Of a stretch of 40,657 nt of DNA, positions 8,471 through 15,415 are shown piece after piece. This DNA is from Erythrobacter sp. ANT-B3C2 (GTDB lineage Bacteria; Pseudomonadota; Alphaproteobacteria; Sphingomonadales; Sphingomonadaceae). The DNA lies in contig LXQI01000026.1 of NCBI GenBank assembly GCA_001683845.1, positions 1-40,657 on the forward strand. The letters are read 5' to 3'. The notes below the pieces were generated by a model. The model was not told where the DNA came from, did not search any database, and saw only the letters and a program-made list of their open reading frames with translations. Both the position numbers and the translations under genes were made by a program. Within the stretch, counting starts at the first letter, position 1, and each line of letters opens with the position of its first letter.

Positions 8471-9940
8471 ATGAGCAGCCGTCAGGCTCCGCCGCTGTCG
8501 CCAGCAGCTGAAGGCCGATCGGATCCGCCCGTCACCGACGGCGTCAAGCCACCGACGCCTCAGGATCGCAGGCGCGAGGCGATCCTCCACGGACCTGTCC
8601 TCCCGACCCTCCTTCGCCTCGGACTGCCGGTGATCGCCGTCATCGTCGCCCAGACGGCGGTCGCCGTGACTGAGACCTACTGGATCAGCCGGCTCGGCAC
8701 CGATGCGCTAGTCGGCGTCACCCTGGTCCTGCCTGTGTTCGTGCTGATGGCCACCATGAGCAACGGCGGCATCGGCGGCGGCGTCTCGTCCGCGGTGGCG
8801 CGGGCGGTGGGAGCGGCGAGGAACGAGGAGGCCGACGCGCTGCTCCTGCATGCGATCGTCCTGGCGGTCGGCTTCGGCCTACTGTTCACCGCGGGCGCGG
8901 TGCTCGGTGGCCGCGCGCTCTACGGGGCATTGGGCGGCGAGGGCGCCGCGCTCAATGCCGCGCTGCTCTACTCCGGCTGGGTGTTCGGGGCGGCGGTTCC
9001 GATCTGGATCGTCAACCTCCTTGCCTCCGCGCTGCGCGGGGCGGGGGAGGTCCGGCTGCCGGCCATCGTCACCCTCGCGGGCGCGGCCGCGCTCTTTCCC
9101 CTGTCGCCGGCGCTCATCTTCGGCTGGGGGCCGCTGCCCCGCCTTGAAGTCGCGGGCGCCGGGCTGGCGGTGGTCCTCTACTACCTCGTCTCCCTTGCGG
9201 TCTTCCTGCGCTACCTGACGCGAGACGGCGGAGCCCTGAGACTGCGGTGGTCGCGCCTGCGCCGTCCGCTGTTCGGGGCGATCTTGGGAGTCGGCCTTGT
9301 GTCGGCGCTCGGGACCTTGATGGCGAGTCTCACCGTGGTCGCGGTGACCGGCGCCGTCGGGCTGGCCGGGCCTTCGGCGCTCGCGGGCTTCGGCATCGCC
9401 TCGCGGATCGACTCGCTGCTGGTTCCGATCCTCTTCGGCCTTGGCACGGCGGTCATCACCATGGTGGGTGTCGCCACCGGCGCCGGGCTGCCCGAACGCG
9501 CCGACCGTGTCTCCTGGACAGCTGCGGGCTTGGCATTCGCGGTGACCGAGGTCATCGGGGTTGCCGCCGCGCTCTTCCCAGACGTTTGGGTGGGGCTTTT
9601 CTCCGACGATCCTGACGTGCTGGCGGCCGGGGCGATCTATCTGCGCGTGGTCGCGCCCTTTTACGGCGCGATCGGCCTCGGCCTCATCCTCTACTTCGCC
9701 TGCCAGGGCCGCGGGAAGGTGTTCTGGCCCTTCGTGGCCGGTGGCGTCCGGCTTGCGGTGACGGCGGGCGGCGCGTGGTGGCTGGCGAGCCAAGGCGCGA
9801 GCCTCGCAATCGTGTTCGTGGCCGCCTCGGTCGGCTCGGTCCTGTTCGGGGCCATCAACGCTTTCGGCCTGAACCGGCTCGCCCGCGCGGGAGAGGCCTC
9901 GAAGCTCGAGGCAAGGCGTTCAGGGACGGTGCGGCCCTGA
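8471..9940 (+). CDS. MATE-family multidrug/toxin efflux protein
   Basis: The protein is 489 aa from ATG 8471. The first 45 residues are polar and cytoplasmic, followed by 12 predicted membrane helices arranged as two six-helix halves. The first half carries ILHGPVLPTLLRLGLPVIAVIVAQ and the second the matching HTH-like ASRIDSLLVPILFGLGTAVITMVG, typical of the NorM/DinF superfamily. It would export cationic or hydrophobic compounds using a Na+ or H+ gradient. Longer in-frame starts run through the preceding membrane protein gene and are not credible. It makes this cluster a two-pump efflux island. Confidence 0.9.
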   Translation: MSSRQAPPLSPAAEGRSDPPVTDGVKPPTPQDRRREAILHGPVLPTLLRLGLPVIAVIVAQTAVAVTETYWISRLGTDALVGVTLVLPVFVLMATMSNGGIGGGVSSAVARAVGAARNEEADALLLHAIVLAVGFGLLFTAGAVLGGRALYGALGGEGAALNAALLYSGWVFGAAVPIWIVNLLASALRGAGEVRLPAIVTLAGAAALFPLSPALIFGWGPLPRLEVAGAGLAVVLYYLVSLAVFLRYLTRDGGALRLRWSRLRRPLFGAILGVGLVSALGTLMASLTVVAVTGAVGLAGPSALAGFGIASRIDSLLVPILFGLGTAVITMVGVATGAGLPERADRVSWTAAGLAFAVTEVIGVAAALFPDVWVGLFSDDPDVLAAGAIYLRVVAPFYGAIGLGLILYFACQGRGKVFWPFVAGGVRLAVTAGGAWWLASQGASLAIVFVAASVGSVLFGAINAFGLNRLARAGEASKLEARRSGTVRP

Positions 9941-9964
9941 GCTTCTCCGTCGTCGCCCGGGGGC

Positions 9965-10207
9965 GTGGTCTTTCTCAGCGTCTCGGCGGTCTTCTGGCGC
10001 CCGACGATCGTGCGCGGCCTGGGCGGCGCGTCCGTCGGCGGGATCGTCGTCACCAGCGCGGTCACCCTCGCCGTGACGGTGCTGGCCTTCGCCGTGGTGA
10101 GCTTCGGGGTTCTTGGCACGTCACTGGTCGAGTTGCCCGGCGCGCCCATTCTGACGATCGAGGAACAGCAAGCGCATCAAGGACGGGGCGGAGCCGGGCG
10201 AGCGTGA
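9965..10207 (+). CDS. Small hydrophobic protein, possibly a truncated remnant
   Basis: The frame encodes 80 aa from GTG 9965, with two hydrophobic stretches (about residues 1-12 and 24-54) and a charged tail. It starts 25 bp after the MATE stop with no clear ribosome-binding site. I do not recognise it. The abrupt polar tail and the tRNA remnants 200 bp downstream make it plausible that a longer membrane protein was cut by an integration event. It could equally be a chance frame in GC-rich DNA. Confidence 0.35.
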   Translation: MVFLSVSAVFWRPTIVRGLGGASVGGIVVTSAVTLAVTVLAFAVVSFGVLGTSLVELPGAPILTIEEQQAHQGRGGAGRA

Positions 10208-10402
10208 CTACTTCATCTCGACGACGAGTGTCTGAGAAGCCGTCGGGCTCCAGTTCTGGAAGCCAGGGGGCAGCAGCCGAGCGGAAAACCGGGCCTATCC
10301 TCGGATACGCTTTTCGGAGTTGAGCGCGAGGAAAGAGATTCGGTTACAGCGGCTTATCGGGGCTTAGCGTGCGAAGAGAAGCTGTGGCGAAAAGCGGTCC
10401 TG

Positions 10403-10452
10403 AGCGGCTCCGAAGGTGGAGGCCACAGGTTCGAATCCTGCCGGGTGCGCCA
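10403..10452 (+). pseudogene. 3' remnant of tRNA-Arg(CCG), likely an attachment-site scar
   Basis: The segment contains an anticodon-loop-like CTCCGAA (anticodon CCG), a variable region, the T-arm AGGTTCGAATCCTG and the acceptor CGGGTGC-G-CCA. This acceptor pairs with GCACCCG, the 5' strand usual for alphaproteobacterial tRNA-Arg(CCG). Upstream there is no GCACCCGTAGCTC 5' half, so the gene is incomplete. Integrases commonly recreate a tRNA 3' end at one element boundary, which would leave exactly this. Confidence 0.65.
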
Positions 10453-10644
10453 CCCTACCCTCGTTGGGTCTAGATGCGGCGTAGGCGCGTAGCTCCGGCT
10501 GACTGCCCGGGTTTAGCTAAAGCAGGTATGTTGCTTTTGGGCCGATCTCGAGTGCCGCATAGGCGCAGCGATAATCATGGCCCCTCGGTCACGCTGTAGA
10601 CGTCCTGCCGGCCACCAAGGCCGTAATTGAAGTCGTTAAAAATA

Positions 10645-10688
10645 CAGTTCCAAAAAGAGTGTCGGTTCGACCCCGTCCCCCCGCACCA
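10645..10688 (+). repeat. Degraded tRNA-Leu-like 3' end, right copy of the direct repeat
   Basis: The segment has GAGTG, then GTCGG-TTCGACC-CCGTC, which folds as a T-arm with one mismatch, and ends CCCCGCACCA. By hand alignment it matches 69-111 at about 34 of 44 positions, including the flanking CAGTTCCA that is outside normal tRNA sequence. The two copies bracket the 10.5-kb efflux block in the same orientation, as attL and attR would. Confidence 0.45.
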
Positions 10689-10709
10689 GAACTCATTTGC
10701 TCTGCAGCC

Positions 10710-10742
10710 GAGGTGATAGGTTTGGATCCTGTCGGCGCACCA
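10710..10742 (+). repeat. Second Arg-like tRNA 3' end remnant
   Basis: GAGG, AGGTT, ATCCTG, CGG and CCA are shared in order with the tRNA-Arg remnant at 10419-10452. The T-stem ATAGG/CCTGT still pairs around a seven-base loop TTTGGAT. The terminal CGGCGCACCA differs in the acceptor. It may be a diverged copy generated by a second integration about 290 bp away, or the end of a different tRNA. Confidence 0.35.
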
Positions 10743-10797
10743 GTCTAAACCAATTCGCCGACACGGAGCGTTACCCAAAGAACATTATGCCGTGTTG

Positions 10798-11685
10798 TCA
10801 GCTGGGCTTGGCGAATACCGCTCGGATGCGCCGCGCCATCTCGTCCGAGGCTGGCGTGCGACATCCAATTGACCCGCTGAGTAAGCAGATGACGCGTTCC
10901 GCCGGTGCGGGATCAAGCGCAATGAAACGCAAATCCGAAAGTCCGTCCACACGCCCGAGGTCGGCGGGAACGATCGCCGAGTGCCCGCGGAGCGAGACGC
11001 TCTGAAGGATAGCCGCGAAGGTGTTGAATGACGTCACTCGATTCGGCGTCACTCCCGCTGCATTCAGGTAAGCCTCAACCGCGGCCCTCGTTTGGTACTT
11101 GTCGGCTAGTAGCGCCAGGCTCTCGCTCCTTAACTGATCGACGGGGACGGTCGGCAAGCCCGACAACCTGTGGCGCGCGTGGCAGACGAAGACGAGCTTG
11201 TCTCTATACAGCGGATCGGCATGTTCGTTGTCGATGTCCGCCGGAATTCCGACACCGAGATGCAATTGTCCAACCGCTATCTGCGCGACGATCTCGTCAT
11301 TGGAAAGTTCACTGACCTCAAGATCAATGGCCGGGTACTCGCGCGCGAAGGCGGTTAGGATCGGTGGCAGATACAAGGCGTTGAACGTCTGCGTCACACC
11401 GATGTGCAGCCGTCCGCGCTTTAGTCCGCGATGCTCCAGGACAGCTTCTTTCAAGGTTCGGACTGCACTAAGAACGAGACGCGCATGATCGACCACTATC
11501 GCACCGACCTCGGTGGTTTCAACTCGACGTCCGCCACGGCTGAACAAGATTACGTCGAGTTCCAATTCGATGTCCCGCACCTGCTGCGAGAGCGTGGGCT
11601 GCGAGACACTCAGAGACTGCGCGGCCCGGGTGAAACTCCGCTCCTCGGCGAGCCGTACGATGTAGCGGAGGCGACGTAGGTCCAT
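10798..11685 (-). CDS. LysR-family transcriptional regulator (CynR-like)
   Basis: The protein is 295 aa, the standard LysR length. The N-terminal winged helix-turn-helix (residues 1-60) has FTRAAQSLSVSQPTLSQQVRDIE, followed by the effector-binding domain starting near LHIGVTQTFNALYLPP. The overall look is closest to CynR-type activators. ATG 11685 is supported by the canonical M-D-L-R-x-L-R-Y start of this family. It is divergent from the cupin/DapA/peroxiredoxin operon, with a perfect dyad in between, so it probably controls both itself and that operon. The inducer is unknown. Confidence 0.9.
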   Translation of the reverse strand: MDLRRLRYIVRLAEERSFTRAAQSLSVSQPTLSQQVRDIELELDVILFSRGGRRVETTEVGAIVVDHARLVLSAVRTLKEAVLEHRGLKRGRLHIGVTQTFNALYLPPILTAFAREYPAIDLEVSELSNDEIVAQIAVGQLHLGVGIPADIDNEHADPLYRDKLVFVCHARHRLSGLPTVPVDQLRSESLALLADKYQTRAAVEAYLNAAGVTPNRVTSFNTFAAILQSVSLRGHSAIVPADLGRVDGLSDLRFIALDPAPAERVICLLSGSIGCRTPASDEMARRIRAVFAKPS

Positions 11686-11696
11686 CCTTCCTCATT

Positions 11697-11711
11697 ATAG
11701 GCGTAGCCTAT
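11697..11711. promoter_or_regulatory. LysR-type operator, ATAG-N7-CTAT dyad
   Basis: ATAGGC-GTA-GCCTAT is a perfect 6+3+6 dyad located 12 bp upstream of the LysR start and 76 bp before the cupin gene. ATAG-N7-CTAT also matches the form of an OxyR half-site, but only one unit is seen. Position between divergent genes fits a LysR recognition-binding site. Confidence 0.6.
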
Positions 11712-11786
11712 TTGATCAATCGAAACTGCGTCTTGGAACAATGAAAGGCATTTAGATAACGCTCGGCCGGACCAAGGAGAGTACCC

Positions 11787-12239
11787 ATGATTGAGCAGAC
11801 GAGATTTGGGTCAAAGGACTTCGGCAAAACGCCATCGTCCATTCAGCTGCGAATGCCTGAGCGCCTTTCACACCCAGGCGTTGAAAAAGAGGACGCCAGC
11901 GCGGGCTTCTCAGCTGAGCGCAAGCATCCCGTATTCATCGTCGATCTGCCCTCGCATGCGATCAGCATGACAATCGGCGGGCTGCATCCGGGCGGTCGTT
12001 CCGGGCGCCATCGCCACACCTACGAGACGATCCTCTACGCGCTCGAGGGCCGCGGCTACTCCATGATCGAGGATCGGCGGATCGAGTGGGAGGCGGGCGA
12101 CGCTCTCTACATCCCCGTCTGGGCCTGGCACCACCACGTCAACGCTGATCCCGACAGACCCGCCCGCTACCTCGCCTGCGAGAACGCGCCGATGTTGCAG
12201 AACGCTGGCGGGCTCGCGATCCGGGAAGAAGCGAAATGA
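11787..12239 (+). CDS. Cupin-domain protein
   Basis: The protein is 150 aa and starts at ATG 11787 after AAGGAGA. The two cupin motifs are present: GGRSGRHRHTYETILYALEGRG at about 71-92 (metal-type histidines and a glutamate) and AGDALYIPVWAWHHHVN at about 103-119. It is a single-domain small-molecule-binding or metal-dependent enzyme fold; the activity is not identifiable. It is the first gene of the operon and its stop overlaps the ATG of the DapA-like gene, so it may act on the same metabolite. Confidence 0.85.
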   Translation: MIEQTRFGSKDFGKTPSSIQLRMPERLSHPGVEKEDASAGFSAERKHPVFIVDLPSHAISMTIGGLHPGGRSGRHRHTYETILYALEGRGYSMIEDRRIEWEAGDALYIPVWAWHHHVNADPDRPARYLACENAPMLQNAGGLAIREEAK

Positions 12240-13150
12240 GCGGCTACATGCACGAACCGGTCTCGGGCATTATCGCTTATCCTGTCACCCCGTTCGGGAC
12301 GGGCGGAGGCGGTATCGACGAAGACGGCTTCCGCCAAGTCACCGAGAATTTGCTGGTAGACGCTCCGGCCGCGATCTCCTTTCTCGGCAGCGCCGGGGAA
12401 AGCGCTTACCTAAGCACAGAGGAATGGCGCCATAGTGCGCGCCTCGGCGTCGAAACGGTTGCGGGACGCGTGCCCGTCATTCTCGGCATCAGCGAACTCA
12501 CGACGGCGGCGGCGGTCGCCAAGGCGCGATATGCCGAGGAGGTCGGTGCCGACATGCTGATGGTCATTCCGATCGCTTACTGGAAGCTGACCGACGCTGA
12601 GATCTTTGAACATTACGCCGCCATCGCTGAAGCAACCGATCTGCCGATCATGGCCTACAACAACCCGGGTACGAGTGGAGTCGACATGTCGCCTGCTCTG
12701 CTCGTCCGGATGGTCCGCGAGATCGAGACCGTGCGCTACGTCAAGGAGAGCAGCGGCGACCTGAATCGGATGCACGCGATCCGAATGCTGTCGGACGACT
12801 CCGTCCCATTCTACAACGGCGCGAACCACATGGCGTTGGAGGCGCTCGCCGCTGGCGCGTCGGGGTGGTGCACGGCCGCCCCCAATCTCCTGGGCGGTCG
12901 CCCGCAGCAGCTTTTCTCGCTGATGCAGGCGGGCGATGTCGATGCAGCCAGGAGCCTGTTTTACCAGCTCCTACCCGTGCTTCAATTCATCGTCTCGGGC
13001 GGCCTTCCGACTACGGTGAAGGCAGGATTGGCCTTGCGAGGGCTTGCCGTTGGAAATCCGCGACTTCCTCTGCAAGTGCTACCCGATGCGGCGCGCACCA
13101 CGCTCAAGGGCCTTCTCGAAGGGCTTGCTGTCGAGCCGGTCGGGCGCTGA
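12236..13150 (+). CDS. Dihydrodipicolinate synthase/N-acetylneuraminate lyase family protein
   Basis: The protein is 304 aa, a normal length for the DapA/NanA class I aldolase barrel. The Schiff-base lysine is K170 in VRYVKESSGD and the conserved tyrosine is Y141 in PIMAYNNPGTSG. The phosphate/keto-acid loop reads GSAGES (51-56) instead of the GTTGES of true DapA, so I favour a pyruvate-dependent lyase of another substrate over lysine synthesis. It sits between a cupin and a peroxiredoxin and overlaps the cupin stop (ATGA). Confidence 0.88.
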   Translation: MSGYMHEPVSGIIAYPVTPFGTGGGGIDEDGFRQVTENLLVDAPAAISFLGSAGESAYLSTEEWRHSARLGVETVAGRVPVILGISELTTAAAVAKARYAEEVGADMLMVIPIAYWKLTDAEIFEHYAAIAEATDLPIMAYNNPGTSGVDMSPALLVRMVREIETVRYVKESSGDLNRMHAIRMLSDDSVPFYNGANHMALEALAAGASGWCTAAPNLLGGRPQQLFSLMQAGDVDAARSLFYQLLPVLQFIVSGGLPTTVKAGLALRGLAVGNPRLPLQVLPDAARTTLKGLLEGLAVEPVGR

Positions 13151-13153
13151 CCG

Positions 13154-13486
13154 GTGAGCGCTCTTTCGTTCGAAACGACGCCGGACGAGAGGGCGCTTCT
13201 AGGACTGCTCGGAAAGAAGTCCGTCGCGGGCGAGCGGTTGATGGCACACTCTGGTTTCGATGAGAGGCGCTTCGAGGCGGCGTCGGACCGTTTGTGGAAG
13301 GCTTTCATGCTTAAGGGCGCTCTCGAGGATGGGTGCTGCGGTGCTCCATGTGGAGTCGATTGTGTCTCCGCATTCGCCCCCGATCGCGTGTGGAAGCTGA
13401 CCGCCGCCGGGCAGCAGCTCGCCGAACTCGATGCCGTGTGTAACATCCCCCAAGCTGTGGACCACCTAAGGAGAAGCGGACAATGA
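13154..13486 (+). CDS. Small winged-helix-like protein with a cysteine cluster
   Basis: The protein is 110 aa from GTG 13154, four bases after the lyase stop; its own stop overlaps the peroxiredoxin ATG. Helical residues 10-55 and a late WKLTAAGQQLAEL resemble the last strand and helix of a winged-helix domain. Between them sits C61-C62-x3-C66-x3-C70 and there is a further C96. I know of no named family. The cysteines in the wing position suggest metal or redox sensing, which is inference only. Tight coupling to its neighbours argues it is real. Confidence 0.7.
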   Translation: MSALSFETTPDERALLGLLGKKSVAGERLMAHSGFDERRFEAASDRLWKAFMLKGALEDGCCGAPCGVDCVSAFAPDRVWKLTAAGQQLAELDAVCNIPQAVDHLRRSGQ

Positions 13487-14085
13487 GCGGATTGGACACG
13501 CTGCCACGTGATTTGCCTCGTCCGGTCGAGGACGGCGCTTGTGACCATCTGCCGGGTGTCGCGATGCCACAATTGGCGTTGCGCTCGACGGCAGGGCAGG
13601 ATGTCGACCTGAGTAGGTTGGGTGCCGACAGAACGGTGATCTACTGCTACCCCATGACTGGCGTGCCGGACCAGCCGCTGCCGAGCGGGTGGGACGGCAT
13701 CCCCGGTGCCCGGGGTTGCACGCCGCAATCCTGCTCCTTCCGTGACCATCACACCGAACTTGCCGCACTAGGGGCGAAGGTGTTCGGCCTCTCCACGCAG
13801 TCGACCGAATACCAGGAGGAGATGGTGAAGCGCCTCCATCTTCCTTTCGAGGTTCTGAGTGATGCCGACTTGCTGTTCGTTACGGCCCTCAAGCTCCCGA
13901 CATTCGAAGCCGAAGGATTGCGTTTGATCAGGAGGCTGACTTTGATCGTCCGCGAAGGGCTGATTGAGCATGTATTCTATCCGGTGTTTCCGCCGGATCT
14001 GAGCGCAGAACAGGTCGTCCAGTGGTTGCAGCAGAACTCGCTGGTGGGCTCTTTATGTCGGGAAGATCGGGCAAGCCCTTGTTGA
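13483..14085 (+). CDS. Peroxiredoxin (BCP/AhpC-TSA type)
   Basis: The protein is 200 aa. The thioredoxin-fold core contains RTVIYCYPMTG, the active site GARGC79-TPQSC84-SFRD and a late FYPVFPPDLSAEQVVQWLQ. C79 matches the peroxidatic cysteine and C84 the resolving cysteine of BCP-type enzymes (GCTxxxC), implying an intrasubunit disulfide. The usual Thr three residues before the peroxidatic Cys is an alanine here, which is odd. It would reduce hydrogen or organic peroxides in the cytoplasm. It ends the operon; the stop at 14085 is followed by a hairpin. Confidence 0.87.
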   Translation: MSGLDTLPRDLPRPVEDGACDHLPGVAMPQLALRSTAGQDVDLSRLGADRTVIYCYPMTGVPDQPLPSGWDGIPGARGCTPQSCSFRDHHTELAALGAKVFGLSTQSTEYQEEMVKRLHLPFEVLSDADLLFVTALKLPTFEAEGLRLIRRLTLIVREGLIEHVFYPVFPPDLSAEQVVQWLQQNSLVGSLCREDRASPC

Positions 14086-14086
14086 C

Positions 14087-14107
14087 GGACCGCCGCAGCG
14101 ACGGTCC
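14087..14107. terminator. Hairpin between convergent operons
   Basis: GGACCG (14087-14092) pairs with CGGTCC (14102-14107) across a nine-base loop, immediately after the peroxiredoxin stop. There is no clear T-run, so termination is uncertain; its location between convergent genes is the main support. Confidence 0.35.
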
Positions 14108-14198
14108 AGAATGTGCTCGCGCGACCTAGCTCTGGATGGGCCCAAGCCCCGTATGCCGCCATGGCCGACCGCGTGGGGTCATTCGGGGGGGGCGACGC

Positions 14199-14606
14199 TC
14201 AACTTAGGCGATCCACCTTTGCGGGAAGCGTAAAATATATCGCTAACCTTAAGCTTTCAGCGATGTTGGCTGCTTTGGCCACAAAGGCGGCGGCGGTATC
14301 AGGTCGACAAATTTCCGACGCAGCGACGGAGAACAGAGCCAGCCACCGATCGAAATGCTCAGGGCGAATTCGCGTCTGACGTCGATGCGCAAGCACGGGG
14401 TTTCCCTTGTAGCGCCCGGACGTCAGCATGACCGAGGACCAGAACGCGCACATAGTGCGCAAGTGTGGCTCCCAATCGCCGGCCACTGCTTCGGCGAAAA
14501 TTGGCCCAAGTTCCAAGTCAGATCGAACGTCTTGGTAGAAGCGCCGCACAAGCTGCTCGATCAAGGCTTCATCGACGTTATTCCGCAAGACTGCCTCGGT
14601 ATCCAT
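14199..14606 (-). CDS. Truncated haemoglobin (group III-like)
   Basis: The protein is 135 aa from ATG 14606, which overlaps the upstream gene's stop (TCAT on the plus strand). The 2-on-2 globin pattern is clear: FYQDVRSDLELGPIF (B/CD region), HLRTMCAFWSSVML (E helix), the proximal histidine H74 in PVLAHRR, then HFDRWLALF. Group III haemoglobins bind O2, CO and NO in the cytoplasm and are linked to nitrosative or microaerobic metabolism. It is the last gene of a seven-gene operon of redox-type proteins. Confidence 0.85.
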   Translation of the reverse strand: MDTEAVLRNNVDEALIEQLVRRFYQDVRSDLELGPIFAEAVAGDWEPHLRTMCAFWSSVMLTSGRYKGNPVLAHRRQTRIRPEHFDRWLALFSVAASEICRPDTAAAFVAKAANIAESLRLAIYFTLPAKVDRLS

Positions 14607-15415
14607 CACTGGAGTACCTGGGGAGGTAACCCGGTCGTAGGCCCGACCTTGTCGTTCTGCGCACCCATCAGCTGGTCGGGCGAACCTTCCGGCCAGTAGA
14701 AGCTGTCCGGCGTCGACCGGGGACCGAAGATCGCTTGGCCGACCCGCACGATCGTCGCGCCTTCCTCGATGGCAATCTCGTAATCGCCCGACATGCCCAT
14801 GGAGAGCTCGTCCAGCCCGCCACCGGGCAGAGCGTCCCTGTGCCGTTCGCGAAGCTCGTGCAGGAGCCGGAAGCAAGGGCGAACCCGGGCGGCATCCGCC
14901 GAGAGGACCGCAAGCGTCATCAAACCCCGCACATGCAGGCTCTGGAATGCAGGCAATTCGCGCAGGAAGGGCATCAATTCCTCGGGTTGAAGGCCGAACT
15001 TGCTCGCCTCGCCCGAGGTGTTTACTTGAATGAACACGTCGAGCGCTCTGCCCTGCTTCTGGAGTGCGGCGTCCAGCGCCGCAGCGACCCGCACGCTGTC
15101 AAGCGCCTGAAACTCGTCTGCAAAATGCGCGACGTATTTCGCCTTGTTGGTCTGCAGATGACCGATGACCGACCAGGTAACAGGAAGGTCCGCCAAAGCT
15201 TCCGACTTTTCGCGCGCTTCCTGGACCTTGTTCTCGCCAAACCGCGCGACGCCCGCCGCAAACGCGAGGCGCAGGCGCTCGACCGGTATTGTCTTGGTGA
15301 CCGGCAACAAGCGAACCGACGCGGGATACCGGCCGGCGCGCAGGGCGGCCGCGTCCATCCGGCGTCGCACGTCGGCAACGCTGTTCGCGATGTCCGCCGC
15401 GCAAGGCGGCGTCAT
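14606..15415 (-). CDS. yggS: YggS-family pyridoxal-phosphate homeostasis protein
   Basis: The protein is 269 aa from ATG 15415, which overlaps the stop of the preceding gene (ATGA); an ATG at 15433 would add six residues. The family's PLP-lysine motif is seen as LLPVTKTIPVERL, then RFGENKVQEA, WSVIGHLQTNKAKY, VFIQVNTSGEASKFG and the closing LSMGMSGDYEIAIEEGATIVRVG, all in the usual order. It binds PLP without a known enzymatic reaction and influences vitamin B6 and amino acid balance. The last about 35 residues extend beyond the usual end, rich in Pro and Gly. The surrounding operon is unusual for yggS, which normally neighbours proC or cell-division genes. Confidence 0.92.
   Translation of the reverse strand: MTPPCAADIANSVADVRRRMDAAALRAGRYPASVRLLPVTKTIPVERLRLAFAAGVARFGENKVQEAREKSEALADLPVTWSVIGHLQTNKAKYVAHFADEFQALDSVRVAAALDAALQKQGRALDVFIQVNTSGEASKFGLQPEELMPFLRELPAFQSLHVRGLMTLAVLSADAARVRPCFRLLHELRERHRDALPGGGLDELSMGMSGDYEIAIEEGATIVRVGQAIFGPRSTPDSFYWPEGSPDQLMGAQNDKVGPTTGLPPQVLQ

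Larger units (their letters stand above)
10208..10797. other. Non-coding junction region carrying tRNA 3'-end remnants
   Basis: I see no credible gene here. The stretch contains three tRNA-like 3' ends (10403-10452, 10645-10688, 10710-10742), all on the plus strand and all ending in CCA, but no intact D-arm or 5' acceptor strand for any of them. It separates the efflux block from the LysR/cupin block and looks like a repeatedly used integration locus that has decayed. Confidence 0.6.

Noticed and set aside
10461-10510. GCGCGTAGCTCCGGCTG resembling a tRNA D-arm
   Set aside because: Only the GTAGCTC string fits; no anticodon arm or paired acceptor could be assembled with the neighbouring 3' ends.
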